A DNA stretch of 40,550 nt from Phycisphaerales bacterium UBA2402 (GCA_002343715.1 DDSA01000216.1:1-40550); one strand, 5' to 3'. Shown: positions 1 to 9,230, numbered from the stretch's first letter. The notes: generated from the sequence alone by a model not told the origin. Numbers and translations: made by a program.

Positions 1-2
1 GT

Positions 3-1082
3 GCGTTGAACTTCGAGCAACCGGATTCCACCGGCGGTGTGTGGACTCTGCTGATCGAAAAGGACGATGCGCTCCCGAGCGACAACCGTGCTTCGCTCGT
101 TACCCCCTCCCCCGCATCGCGGCGGTTCGGCCTTGTGCGCGGCGAGGATCTGTCGCCCGTTTCACTCCTTCTCGGCGACGCCCTGACCGAACTGCGACCC
201 CGTGATCTCATCACCCTCAGCCCCGATGAGTATGCGCGTCGTTCGCCCCGTGAACTCGAAGACCTCGATCTCATCATCTTCGACGGAGTTCGCGCCCTAA
301 GCCCGCCGACAAGACCATCGATCAGTTTCGGATGGCCTCCGCCCTTTGTCGGTCTGTCCGTGGCGTCTGCGCCCACAACGCTCTCCGAAGGGTCGCCGCT
401 GTTCTGGGATCGTTCCAGCCCGGTGCTCCGCAACGCACCTCTCGATTCATTGGTCGTCGCGCGTGTCACGACGATGTCATTCCCGCGGGGCGTGGAATCC
501 GGAAACACCGGCTATTCCGAGTTGCTGACAGGCCCCGCCGGCCCCATGATGATTCTCATCGAATCGGGCGGTGTCAGACACATCGCGACCAACTTCGTGC
601 TTCGACAATCCAACTGGCCCTTGCTCGCTTCATTCCCGATCTTCCTGTCGGACGCCGCGGATTACCTTACGCTCGGGACCGCGCCGTCATCCGGGCGGTT
701 CTTCCGGACCGATGAACCAGCCACCGTGAGAATCCGTGCAACCCAGACCCCGGGTGTTCTGAATCTGACCGGCCCGGATGGCGCAACCAGAGAAATGCGG
801 GTACCGGCAGACACAGCCGAAACGGGGCTTGGGGTGCTGCCCCGTTCGGGCGTGTACCTGCTTGACGGGCCTCGGGCCTCGGAACGCGCTGTGGCCGTCA
901 ATCTGAACAACGCCACAGAAAGCGCACTCGATACCTACCGCGAGGTCATGGTCGGTCGCACCGCGTTTCCCGGAATACGATCGGGTCGAGCATTCACCGA
1001 GTTGTGGCCCTTCCTGCTCCTGACCCTGATGGCACTTCTCATCATCGAATGGGCGGTCTATTCGCACCGGGCGAGGACGTAG
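3..1082 (+). CDS. BatA/VWA-like membrane protein, 3' part only
   Basis: The reading frame is open from the window edge, so the true start lies upstream; the TTG at position 6 is not a convincing start. About 359 residues are visible. They end in one hydrophobic segment (LWPFLLLTLMALLIIEWAVY) followed by a short basic tail (SHRART). A C-terminal membrane anchor of this kind after a beta-rich region is typical of planctomycete BatA/VWA-domain proteins, whose N-terminal helices and VWA domain would then lie upstream. The visible part has no metal-binding or catalytic motif that I recognise. It lies 74 nt upstream of the M16 peptidase on the same strand and may share its transcript. The family call rests on the tail architecture and general similarity, so the function is inferred. 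Confidence 0.6.
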   Translation, partial: ALNFEQPDSTGGVWTLLIEKDDALPSDNRASLVTPSPASRRFGLVRGEDLSPVSLLLGDALTELRPRDLITLSPDEYARRSPRELEDLDLIIFDGVRALSPPTRPSISFGWPPPFVGLSVASAPTTLSEGSPLFWDRSSPVLRNAPLDSLVVARVTTMSFPRGVESGNTGYSELLTGPAGPMMILIESGGVRHIATNFVLRQSNWPLLASFPIFLSDAADYLTLGTAPSSGRFFRTDEPATVRIRATQTPGVLNLTGPDGATREMRVPADTAETGLGVLPRSGVYLLDGPRASERAVAVNLNNATESALDTYREVMVGRTAFPGIRSGRAFTELWPFLLLTLMALLIIEWAVYSHRART

Positions 1083-1156
1083 TACCATGGGCGGGCCGTA
1101 ACATGGCCGCCGGCATCGCGTACCAGCAGTTGAGCGGAACATCCGGAACTTCACCC

Positions 1157-4027
1157 ATGCACAGAAAACTGATCGCAATCATCACCGCGCTGTGCGCGGT
1201 CTTTGCCGTTTCCACGGGGCGCGCCGAACCGCTCCCGACCGACCCCGCTCTGGTGCGGGGGACTCTCGACAACGGCCTCACCTACATACTCAAGCGCAAC
1301 GCGCACCCGCCCGGCCGTGCAATCGTCTGGATTCATTTTCACACCGGCTCGCTCAACGAAACCGATCCGCAGCGGGGCCTCGCGCACTACCTGGAGCACC
1401 TGGCCTTCAACGGCACGGAGAACTTCCCGCCCGGCAGCGTGGTCCCCTTCTTTCAGTCCCTGGGGATGCAGTTCGGACGGGATCAGAACGCCTTCACCAG
1501 TTTCGAGCAGACAACGTACCAGTTGTCCCTCCCTGATGCCCAACCCGACACGATCGCCAAGGGCATGACGTTCTTCGCCGATGTGCTCTGGAAGATGTCT
1601 CTGCTTCCCGCTGAAATTGAGGAAGAACGCGGCATCATCCAGGAGGAGCGCCGCCGCAGTTTGTCAGGCCGGCAGCGGACCATGTACCACGTGCTGGAGA
1701 GGATCGCCCCCGGATCGCTGTACGGGCAGCGCATCACCATCGGCACCGAGGCGACGATCAACTCGGTGCAAGAGCAGGATTTCCGTGATTACTACAACAA
1801 GTGGTACACCGCCTCGAACGCCACCCTCATGGTGGTGGCCGATGCGGATTCCGGATCCATTATCCCGATCATCCGCCAGAAGTTCGGTCCCGCGCCGACG
1901 AAGCCGCGGCCCACGCCGCAGCAACCCGGCATCAAAGCCTACGACTCGAGTTTCGCCATCGTCGCCAGCGACCCGGAGATCCGCTCCGAGGACATCAACA
2001 TCTCACGACTCGAACCCCCACGCCCCCCCACCACCACCAAGGCCCAGTTCCGTGATGATCTCGTGGCCCGGCTCGCGGTCATGGCCTTCAACAACAGGCT
2101 GGACGAGAAAGTCGCCAAGGGCGGCACCGCCTACCTGAACGGCAACGCATCGATGAGCAACAACGCCAACATCATGTGGCAGGCGGGTCTTCGCGGACGG
2201 GCCGCCCCGGGCAAGTGGCGAGAAACCATCCGCGAACTGGCCCTTGAATGGACCCGCGCCCGAGAGTTCGGCTTCACCGCCCTTGAGATCGAGATCGGCT
2301 CAAAGGAGATCATCGCCGGGGCCGAGCGTGCTGTCGAGACTGATTCCACGCGGCCCAGCGGCGCCATCATCGCCCGACTCAACGCAGCCGTGACCGATGG
2401 AGAGGCGATCCTTTCTGCGCAACAGAACCTGGATCTCGTCCGAACCATGCTTCCAACCATCACCTCGCAAGAGGTCAGCGCCCGATTCAGGAAAGAGTTT
2501 GATCCATCGGCCCTCTGCTTCACCGCGGTCCTGCCCTCGGGGCCGGACGTGCCCTCCGAGTCGCAACTGCTCGAGGTTGGCCTCCAGGCTTTCGCCGTCA
2601 CCGCCGAGAAGGAGGAAGAGCGTGCACGAGCCACGACCCTCCTCTCCACACTTCCGTCACCCGGCAAGGTGACAGAAACCACCCTTCACGAAGCCAGCGG
2701 CGTGACAAGCGCGTGGCTGTCCAACAACATACGCGTGCATCATCGGTTCATGGATGAACGCAAGAACCAGGCCACGGTGCGCATCGGTCTGGTAGGCGGC
2801 GACATCTTCGAGGACGCCTCCAACCGCGGCATTACTCAGGCCGCACAACTCGCCTTCGGACGCAGCAAGGCGACCAGGAGACTTTCCTCCACCGACATTT
2901 CCGACCTGATGGCCGGTAAAAAAGTCAACGTCGGGGGGGGCGGCATGGGCGGCGGAGGGCGCGGCGGGCGAGGAGGCGGTGGCGGCATCGGGGGCGATCC
3001 GGACACTGTCTCCCTGTCCGTTTCCGGAAGTCCCGACGAACTGGAGACCGGATTCCAACTCGCGTACCTGCTCCTGACCGAGCCTCGCATCGAGCCGGCG
3101 GCGTTCTCGCAGATGCAGACGATGATGAGAACCATGCTCACGGAGATGACCAAGAACCCCATGATGATGGGCATGCGACTCTCGATGACAGCGCCTTACC
3201 CGGACGATGAACCCCGAACACGGATCCCCACCCCCGAACAGATCGATTCACTCACGGTCGATAAAGCCCAGGCCTGGCTCGACCGGATGGTGGCATCGGC
3301 ACCCATCGAAGTTGCCATCGTCGGTGATATCAGCCGGGATCGCGCGCTGGAACTAGCCGCAAAGTATCTGGGTGCCCTGCCCGGGCGTGAGCGTGTGTCC
3401 TCCGACCTGTACAAGAAGGAGCGGACCATCGCACGACCGAAAGGACCGCGCACGGTCGAAGAGACCATCGATACCGCCACGCCGCAATCCTTCGTGATGT
3501 GCGGTTTCTACGGGGCGGATGATCGGAACATCGACGATGTCCGTGCCCTCTCGATGGCGGCCAGGCTCCTTTCCACGCGCATGATCAAGGAAGTCCGTGA
3601 GGATGCGCAACTGGTCTACAGCATCGGGGCCAGTTCACGCCCCGGGACGGCGTACCCCGGTTTCGGCTTCTTCTCCGCGGGCGCACCGACCGACCCGGGC
3701 AAGGCCGCGGCACTCATCGACAAACTCCAATCGATGTTCGCGCGGTTCGCCGCCGAAGGTCCGAGCCAGGATGAACTCGACATCGCCAAGAAGCAGATGG
3801 CCAACACACTGGACGAAACCATGAAAGACCCATCCTTCTGGATGGGACGCCTTGACATGATGACCTACCGCGGCAACTCGCTCGATGATGCACTCGCCAT
3901 GCCCGCGGCGTACCAGAACATGACCGCGGATCAGATTCGGGCCGTCTTCGCGAACTACTGCACCGATGCATCGCGCCTGGTGGTGCTTGTCAAGCCGAAG
4001 AGTGCCGCGACTGAGAACGCCGACTGA
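1157..4027 (+). CDS. Secreted two-domain M16 (insulinase/PqqL-like) zinc metalloprotease
   Basis: This is a 956-residue protein starting at ATG 1157. The frame is open back to 1004, but 1157 gives a clean signal peptide (MHRKLIAIITALCAVFAVSTGRA) and so is preferred. The inverted zinc motif HxxEH (HYLEH, H77-E80-H81) is intact, and the EIEEERGIIQEE segment downstream supplies the third glutamate ligand. A second, inactive M16 half follows, as in the 900-plus-residue PqqL/zinc-protease family that degrades peptides in the periplasm. A glycine-rich tract (about residues 591-614, DNA 2929-2996) interrupts the start of the second half and is not a usual family feature. The C-terminal half keeps the M16_C-like AEGPSQDELDIAKKQM segment. 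No accessory genes for PQQ or another peptide product are next to it, so the substrate is unknown. Confidence 0.9.
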   Translation: MHRKLIAIITALCAVFAVSTGRAEPLPTDPALVRGTLDNGLTYILKRNAHPPGRAIVWIHFHTGSLNETDPQRGLAHYLEHLAFNGTENFPPGSVVPFFQSLGMQFGRDQNAFTSFEQTTYQLSLPDAQPDTIAKGMTFFADVLWKMSLLPAEIEEERGIIQEERRRSLSGRQRTMYHVLERIAPGSLYGQRITIGTEATINSVQEQDFRDYYNKWYTASNATLMVVADADSGSIIPIIRQKFGPAPTKPRPTPQQPGIKAYDSSFAIVASDPEIRSEDINISRLEPPRPPTTTKAQFRDDLVARLAVMAFNNRLDEKVAKGGTAYLNGNASMSNNANIMWQAGLRGRAAPGKWRETIRELALEWTRAREFGFTALEIEIGSKEIIAGAERAVETDSTRPSGAIIARLNAAVTDGEAILSAQQNLDLVRTMLPTITSQEVSARFRKEFDPSALCFTAVLPSGPDVPSESQLLEVGLQAFAVTAEKEEERARATTLLSTLPSPGKVTETTLHEASGVTSAWLSNNIRVHHRFMDERKNQATVRIGLVGGDIFEDASNRGITQAAQLAFGRSKATRRLSSTDISDLMAGKKVNVGGGGMGGGGRGGRGGGGGIGGDPDTVSLSVSGSPDELETGFQLAYLLLTEPRIEPAAFSQMQTMMRTMLTEMTKNPMMMGMRLSMTAPYPDDEPRTRIPTPEQIDSLTVDKAQAWLDRMVASAPIEVAIVGDISRDRALELAAKYLGALPGRERVSSDLYKKERTIARPKGPRTVEETIDTATPQSFVMCGFYGADDRNIDDVRALSMAARLLSTRMIKEVREDAQLVYSIGASSRPGTAYPGFGFFSAGAPTDPGKAAALIDKLQSMFARFAAEGPSQDELDIAKKQMANTLDETMKDPSFWMGRLDMMTYRGNSLDDALAMPAAYQNMTADQIRAVFANYCTDASRLVVLVKPKSAATENAD

Positions 4028-4048
4028 ACTCCTCGCCTCGAAGTTTCA

Positions 4049-5212
4049 TCAGCCCGTTCGCACCCGCGTGCGGCCCGGCTTTTTATGGAGGTTCGTGTGC
4101 GTATCGGTCGGATCGGACGTGTGGGACACGAGCGGCGTGAACCCGACCACTTTACCCTTGGCCGCGCCGATGAGGGCGGCGTATTCGCCTGGAACTCGCA
4201 CCTCATCTCGACCGACCTCGCAAGGTGCCTGAGTTGCGCGCAAGCCATGCTCTTGTGAAAGCGTGCTGACGATGCACTGTCCCTGACAACGCGCCGCGGC
4301 CACGGGCTTGCCTAACGCGATGCGCCGGGTGTGACGCACCAGGCTCACTTCGTCTGTTCGGACATCGAGGTGCGGCCCCCCGTCGAAAGGATCAACGAAC
4401 CCGCGATAGGCGAACCCCAGGCTTTCGAGCAGCCGCCTCGCGGGCAGAGTCTCTCGACCCACGACCCCCACAGCGTTCTGCACCTCCAGCGGCATAAGCG
4501 AAAGGTAGATTTCCTCCTTGGGAAGCAGTTCCGAAATGAACGCCCGGTTGTGCTGGCAGAAGCGATCCGCCTCGGCGAACTTCACCGGGACGAACTTGCG
4601 TCCGAACGCATCCCAGAATGGATTGTCCCCCTCGGCGGAGACAGGCCCCATCATCTCGGCGATGATCCGATCGGCGAAGACGTTGCGGTAGAGACCGATG
4701 AAATGGAAACGAACGAACGCGAGAAAGCGCCCCGGCCGCTCGGCATGCCCGCGATAACTGGGCTGGATGATGAGTCCGCCGATCTCAGTCGGACCTGTTT
4801 CATCGGCGTACAACTGTCCTACGGTGTGGGTCGTGCCGAACCGAAGCGAAGGGCTGTAATGCTTCTTCTCCGACAACCGGAATGACCAGTTCGGGTTCCC
4901 CGGCCCTCCCTGGTGCGCTCGAACCTGTGATGTTCCGATCACACCACCGTGGGTCGCGTCTTCCAGACTGAACATGAAAAAGTCACTGTCGTGCTCCATG
5001 CCTGAATAACCACGGATCTCACCCGCGGCTTTCCGGCTCTTGGACTTCGGCTGTTGAGTGTCTCCCGTGAGTTTGCGGAAGCAGCGGGCTGAATGATCCA
5101 CCTTCTCCAGGATCAGCTGCTCGGAGGGCGGCAGGTTGATGAAGTAGACCATCTTCGCCATCTTGACGAGGGTCGAAGCATCCTCGGGCTTGGACTGGCG
5201 AATGAGAAACAC
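4049..5212 (-). CDS. Arginine N-succinyltransferase (AstA) family protein
   Basis: A 387-residue protein of the AstA family, GNAT-fold enzymes that transfer succinyl from succinyl-CoA to arginine in the AST catabolic pathway. Family hallmarks are the start VFLIRQSKPEDASTLVKMA, the central TEIGGLIIQPSYRGH segment, FADRIIAEMMGP, NPFWDAFGRKF and the C-terminal LLESLGFAYRGFVDPFDGGP. The frame is open to 5266, but I choose GTG 5212: GGAG lies five bases upstream and the N-terminus then matches the family. Family members are usually about 340 residues; this one has an extra tail and a lysine/serine-rich insert after residue 50. The other ast genes are absent, so the true acceptor substrate is uncertain. 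It is separated from map by an AT-rich gap and is probably transcribed independently. Confidence 0.75.
   Translation of the reverse strand: MFLIRQSKPEDASTLVKMAKMVYFINLPPSEQLILEKVDHSARCFRKLTGDTQQPKSKSRKAAGEIRGYSGMEHDSDFFMFSLEDATHGGVIGTSQVRAHQGGPGNPNWSFRLSEKKHYSPSLRFGTTHTVGQLYADETGPTEIGGLIIQPSYRGHAERPGRFLAFVRFHFIGLYRNVFADRIIAEMMGPVSAEGDNPFWDAFGRKFVPVKFAEADRFCQHNRAFISELLPKEEIYLSLMPLEVQNAVGVVGRETLPARRLLESLGFAYRGFVDPFDGGPHLDVRTDEVSLVRHTRRIALGKPVAAARCQGQCIVSTLSQEHGLRATQAPCEVGRDEVRVPGEYAALIGAAKGKVVGFTPLVSHTSDPTDTHTNLHKKPGRTRVRTG
4053..4089 (+). terminator. Weak candidate terminator after the M16 gene
   Basis: A short GC-rich stem (CGCAC, four-base loop CCGC, GTGCG) is followed by CCCGGC and a run of five T. 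It sits about 30 nt after the M16 stop and overlaps the 3' end of the convergent gene. The stem is only five base pairs, so this is a tentative call. Confidence 0.35.
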
Positions 5213-5415
5213 GCAAACTCCGTATCTCGAACACTCAGTTTGATGACAAACTGATCGTGGTTTCACACTTTCCGATTCTACACCACAGTTATCTCACCTT
5301 CGGCTTTTGAGTACGAAACCAGATGTTTTCGTATTGTGTTTGAATCCGTGTTCGTTATATGTAAGATATTTAATCCGTATATTTTACGAACCAATCAGTA
5401 TTCACTCGCAGAAAT
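5213..5415 (-). promoter_or_regulatory. AT-rich leader with two perfect palindromes upstream of the AstA-like gene
   Basis: This gap is visibly AT-rich against GC-rich neighbours. It holds TCAGTTTG-atga-CAAACTGA (5235-5254; 8-bp arms) just upstream of the AstA-like start. It also holds TACGAAA-8nt-TTTCGTA (5312-5333; 7-bp arms). Either could be an operator or an RNA hairpin; the gap also covers the 3' flank of map. No promoter hexamer is clear enough to assign. Confidence 0.4.
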
Positions 5416-6210
5416 CTATTCTGATTGTACCTCTCCGGCTAAGACTCTCAGGCCCGAGGTCTCCACCGTCACCGTGACTTCTGCATGGGCTGACCATCTT
5501 CGGTCAGATGAGATAACGGTCCAGCCATCTTCGAGCGTGATGCACTCGGGCGGCAAGAAGCCTTCCACCACTATCGGTTCGATCGTGAAGACGGTTCCCG
5601 GCCGCAACTCAAAGTCGAAGTGTGAACGAGGATCATATGAAACTGTCGGAGACTCATGGAGTATTCGACCAATTCCATGCCCTGTGTATTCGACAAGCAG
5701 GCAGCAGCCCATGGCCGCCGCGGCGTGACGACCCGCGGAGGCGCAGGAGGACCAGCGTCCACCCACGTGCGCCGCTCGCATCGTCTCGGCGATAACGACG
5801 TTTGTCGCGTTGCGCAGCGCGGTACCTCGCTGCGAAGGTGGCGAGCCGACGGCGATGGCGCGTGCGGCATCAACACACCACCCTTCCGGACCGGAAGGAA
5901 ACCGCACCGCACAATCAATGGACACCACATCGCCCTCGCGGATGATTCGTCGGCGTGGGAGTGAATGCACCAGTTCCTCGTTGACACTGATGCAGCACAC
6001 CTGCCCGTATGGACCTGACGCTCCAAGCACGGACGACAGGATCGGTTCCGCACCGGCACGGGAGATCGCACCCTCCATCACGCGAGCGATGTCGAGCGTG
6101 GTCGTTCCTGCACGGCACGCCGATACTCCAAGTGCGAGCACGCCATCAAGCACGCGGCCCGCTCGGGCAACCGCTTCAATCTCGGCGCAGGTTCGTAGCG
6201 GGATGGACAT
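5416..6210 (-). CDS. map: Methionine aminopeptidase, type I
   Basis: A 264-residue type I methionine aminopeptidase that removes the initiator Met from nascent proteins in the cytosol. All metal ligands of the E. coli enzyme have counterparts: D99, D114, H178 (in YTGHGIG), E211 (in FTIEP) and E244. The substrate histidines also align: H82 (VHSLP) and H185 (ILHESP). The length is normal for the family. It follows secY with a 39-nt gap on the same strand and is the last gene of the S10-spc block; the adk gene often found between secY and map is absent. The usual downstream infA, rpmJ, rpsM, rpsK, rpoA and rplQ genes do not follow. Confidence 0.93.
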   Translation of the reverse strand: MSIPLRTCAEIEAVARAGRVLDGVLALGVSACRAGTTTLDIARVMEGAISRAGAEPILSSVLGASGPYGQVCCISVNEELVHSLPRRRIIREGDVVSIDCAVRFPSGPEGWCVDAARAIAVGSPPSQRGTALRNATNVVIAETMRAAHVGGRWSSCASAGRHAAAAMGCCLLVEYTGHGIGRILHESPTVSYDPRSHFDFELRPGTVFTIEPIVVEGFLPPECITLEDGWTVISSDRRWSAHAEVTVTVETSGLRVLAGEVQSE

Positions 6211-6249
6211 GGGAAACCCCGCCGACCCGGCATCAACAACCCGGTCTCA

Positions 6250-7695
6250 TCAGCCGCGCGGCCCACGCATGCGCGGGCCGCTGTCGTCTCCGCCCGCCCC
6301 ACCGAGGAACCCGGCGTAGTTTCGCATGAGCAGGTTGGCCTCGACACGTTGCAGGAAGTCCATCGTGACCGAGACCACGATGAGCAGCCCCGTGCCGCCG
6401 AGGAACTGTGTCACGGCGTAATCGATATTCATGGACTTGTTCACCACCGCCGGCAACACCGCGATGATCGACAGGAAACCCGCGCCCACATAGGTGATGC
6501 GGACCATGACCGTCTCGAGATACTCCGCCGTGCGGGGCCCGGGCCGAAGACCCGGGATGAAGGATCCATGTTCCTTGAGTTGCTTGCTCATCTCCTCCGG
6601 ATTGAACTGGACGGTGATCCAGAAATACGAGAAGATGTAGACCATGGCGATGTACACGACAATGTACGGAAACTCGCCGGGGTGGAACGAATCATTGAAA
6701 AATCGCGTCAGCCCTACGTACCAGGGGAATGACCCGTCGGTGGCGATCCCCTGCGCCGCGGCGGCCTGTTCACGTGCAAGCGCGACATTCCTCGTCCACT
6801 CCGAGAGTGTCCCGAAGAGCAGCGACGGGAACATCATCAGCGAACTGGCGAAAATGATGGGCATGACGCCGCCGTGGTTGATCCGCAGGGGCAGGTAGGA
6901 CCGCTGCCCGCCGAAGACCTTCCGGCCCCGCGTGTGCTTGGCCTGCTGCACAGGGATGCGTCGCTGAGCGACGGTCATAAGGACAGCGCCCGAGATGACG
7001 ATGGTGAACCCGGCAACAAGCAGGATGATGCCCATCCAACCGATCTTTTTGCTGTCGGCGGGGTCGAAGTTGTTGTAGAGCGACGTGATCGCTCCCGGCA
7101 TCCCGGAGAGGATCCCCGCCATGATGATCATCGAAGCGCCGCTGCCGATGCCGTGCTTGTCGATCTGCTCGCCAAGCCACATCAGGAACACGGTGCCAGC
7201 CGTCAACGCGCACGAGGCCATGACCCACCAGATCGGGTTCTCAACCCACTGCGGGTACACCAGACCCTGCTTGGCAACGAACCCCAGCCAGCCGATACCC
7301 TGCACGAAACAGAGGACGACCGTGGCGTACCGCGTGTACTCCATGATTTTCTGGCGGCCGGTGGGGCCTTCTTCCTGCAACTTTTTGAGTTGCGGCAGCA
7401 CCGTGGCGAGGAGTTGAAAGATGATCCCGGCCGTGATGTAGGGCATGATCCCCAGACCGAAAATGGTCGATTGCGAGAGCGAACCGCCGGAGAAAATCGA
7501 AACAAAGGTGGCGAGTTTGCCCAGTGTGCTGCCCTCGGAGCCGGCCTGGTTGAAAATCTTCGCCAACTGCGCGGCATCGATGCCCGGCAGCGGGATCCAG
7601 TGTCCGATTCGAAAGACCACCAGCATACCCAACGTGAACAACACCTTGTTCCGCAGTTCCGGCACTCTGAAGACGTTGAGCAACGTCTGGATCAT
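6250..7695 (-). CDS. secY: Protein translocase subunit SecY
   Basis: A 481-residue integral membrane protein, the pore subunit of the SecYEG translocon. Family marks are the N-terminal FRVPELRNKVLFTLGMLVVF, HWIPLPGID, the SIFGLGIMPYITAGII plug region, and the cytosolic loop QQAKHTRGRKVFGG. Ten hydrophobic segments can be picked out. It is somewhat longer than the 435-residue E. coli protein, with longer loops and a glycine/aspartate-rich C-terminal tail (GGAGGDDSGPRMRGPRG). ATG 7695 is preceded by AAGGAA at good spacing. It lies between rplO and map, the standard spc-operon position, and the gap to rplO holds a large inverted repeat. Confidence 0.97.
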   Translation of the reverse strand: MIQTLLNVFRVPELRNKVLFTLGMLVVFRIGHWIPLPGIDAAQLAKIFNQAGSEGSTLGKLATFVSIFSGGSLSQSTIFGLGIMPYITAGIIFQLLATVLPQLKKLQEEGPTGRQKIMEYTRYATVVLCFVQGIGWLGFVAKQGLVYPQWVENPIWWVMASCALTAGTVFLMWLGEQIDKHGIGSGASMIIMAGILSGMPGAITSLYNNFDPADSKKIGWMGIILLVAGFTIVISGAVLMTVAQRRIPVQQAKHTRGRKVFGGQRSYLPLRINHGGVMPIIFASSLMMFPSLLFGTLSEWTRNVALAREQAAAAQGIATDGSFPWYVGLTRFFNDSFHPGEFPYIVVYIAMVYIFSYFWITVQFNPEEMSKQLKEHGSFIPGLRPGPRTAEYLETVMVRITYVGAGFLSIIAVLPAVVNKSMNIDYAVTQFLGGTGLLIVVSVTMDFLQRVEANLLMRNYAGFLGGAGGDDSGPRMRGPRG

Positions 7696-7722
7696 CGAGG
7701 GGTTCCTTGCAGTTCCTGAAAC

Positions 7723-7775
7723 AACGGGCGTGAATGAGATGGGGCCGCGGGCCCGTCGTCTCGCTCACGCCCGTT
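7723..7775 (-). promoter_or_regulatory. Large hairpin in the rplO-secY gap
   Basis: Perfect 11-bp arms (AACGGGCGTGA at 7723-7733 and TCACGCCCGTT at 7765-7775) enclose a second GAGA/TCTC stem and a GC-rich core. No U-run follows in the direction of transcription, so a classic terminator is unlikely. An attenuator, RNA-processing site or mRNA-stability element between ribosomal-protein and translocon genes is possible. Confidence 0.55.
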
Positions 7776-7811
7776 CATTGTCAACGGAGAGTTAACTGTA
7801 GGGGCACTCGG

Positions 7812-8414
7812 TTACTCCGCGGGCGCGGGAGCCGGCGCGGGCTTTTTGCCCTTGCCGCCGCGGTTGAGTTTCTTTGTGAGATTCTTGGGCTTGACTTTGG
7901 TCTCGGGCACGTTCGGATCCACGCCCCTGACCTTGTCGCGTCGGGTGCCTATTTCGTGCACTTTACCGCCCGCATCCTCGATCATCTTGCGGGCAGATGC
8001 GGAGACGCGGGATGCCGTCACGCTGAGTTTGACCTTGAGGCCCGACTGCCCCTTGCCGAGGCTGCCGAGCACCTTGAGATCGCGGCTGCCATCTCGGACC
8101 AGGCCCGCGGCGATGAGCGAATCCCGGTTGACCTCGCCACCCGACTTGAATGAGGGATGCGCGATGATGTCCCCGACGTTCACGGTCCAGAACTTCACCT
8201 TGAACTGTGCGTTGGTGAAGCCGAACTTCGGCAAACGGCGGAAATAGGGCATCTGCCCGCCCTCGAAGGAGCGTTTGGCCGTGTATCCGGATCGGCTGCT
8301 CGCGCCCTTCTGGCCGCGGCCCGACTGCTTGCCGTGGCCGGACCCCTCGCCTCGACCGACACGCTTGCGCTTCTTGTTGGGGCCCGCGAGGGCGGTGATG
8401 TCATGGATCATCAT
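7812..8414 (-). CDS. rplO: 50S ribosomal protein L15
   Basis: A 200-residue L15, a large-subunit protein. The glycine-rich N-terminus (KKRKRVGRGEGSGHGKQSGRG) and the FEGGQMPYFRRLPKFGF motif are diagnostic. It is longer than the usual 145-150 residues because of a C-terminal basic, then Ala/Pro-rich tail (GGKGKKPAPAPAPAE). ATG 8414 has GGAG nine bases upstream; the next codon is also ATG. It follows rpsE directly (75 nt), with no room for rpmD (L30), which usually sits between them. Confidence 0.96.
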   Translation of the reverse strand: MMIHDITALAGPNKKRKRVGRGEGSGHGKQSGRGQKGASSRSGYTAKRSFEGGQMPYFRRLPKFGFTNAQFKVKFWTVNVGDIIAHPSFKSGGEVNRDSLIAAGLVRDGSRDLKVLGSLGKGQSGLKVKLSVTASRVSASARKMIEDAGGKVHEIGTRRDKVRGVDPNVPETKVKPKNLTKKLNRGGKGKKPAPAPAPAE

Positions 8415-8489
8415 GGCTTGTTGCTCCGACTGGGTGCTGGTGCCGCCCGACTCGGGCGTTGATGTGCGTGGTGTGGCTGATCTTCAAAC

Positions 8490-9230
8490 TCAAGACTGTG
8501 GAGCCGCCGGTGCCGCGGGTGCAGAACCGCCCGCCGGAGCGTCTTCCTGCCTGCCTCGTCCGCCGCGACGACCGCCGCCGGGTCCGCCCCGACCACCCCG
8601 ACCCTTGCCGCGGCCGTCATCGACGGTGTTCACCGGGCCGCGAGCCTTGTCTTTCGACGAGGAGGTGGTGGGCATGAATCGCTTCCCTCGTTCGATCTTC
8701 GCTTCGATGTCAGAGAGTCCCAGATCCTGCCCCCGGACAGCGCCGATGGCCCCACCCATGCGGAGTTTCTCCAGGCCGTCGAAGACAGCCTTGACGATGT
8801 TGCGCTTGTTGGTCGAGCCGTAGCACTTGGAGAGACAGTCGGTGATGCCCGCCTTTTCGAGGATCGTGCGAACGGTACCGCCCGCGACGACGCCGGTGCC
8901 GGGAGCGGCGGGTATCAATCGCACTTTGCTCGCGGAGAACTTGCCTTCCACTTCGTGGGGGATGGTGTTGCCCAGCAGCGGGATCGACATCATCGAACGC
9001 TTGGCGTATTTCTCCGCCTTCTCGATCGCGGTGGGTACTTCGTTGGACTTTCCGTAGCCGAAGCCCACGCTTCCCCGACGATCGCCCACGATCACCAGCG
9101 CACCGAAAGAAAAGCGGCGTCCACCTTTGACCGTGGTGGAGGTGCGGTCCACGCCGATGTTGGCCGACTCGATGTGGCCGGACTCTTCCTGGAACTCCTG
9201 GGTCTTCGACTTGGTCTGCATCTGGCTCAT
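8490..9230 (-). CDS. rpsE: 30S ribosomal protein S5 with RGG-rich C-terminal tail
   Basis: A 246-residue S5, a small-subunit protein involved in decoding fidelity. The core is recognisable from RTSTTVKGGRRFSFGALVIVG, GYGKSNEVPTAIEKAEKYA and APGTGVVAGGTVRTILEKAG. About 60 residues are added at the C-terminus, first a basic Arg/Gly-rich stretch (GRGKGRGGRGGPGGGRRGG) and then an Ala/Pro tail; typical S5 is about 165 residues. RG-rich tails bind RNA in many proteins, so extra rRNA contacts are possible (inference). It lies between rplR and rplO. Confidence 0.96.
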   Translation of the reverse strand: MSQMQTKSKTQEFQEESGHIESANIGVDRTSTTVKGGRRFSFGALVIVGDRRGSVGFGYGKSNEVPTAIEKAEKYAKRSMMSIPLLGNTIPHEVEGKFSASKVRLIPAAPGTGVVAGGTVRTILEKAGITDCLSKCYGSTNKRNIVKAVFDGLEKLRMGGAIGAVRGQDLGLSDIEAKIERGKRFMPTTSSSKDKARGPVNTVDDGRGKGRGGRGGPGGGRRGGRGRQEDAPAGGSAPAAPAAPQS

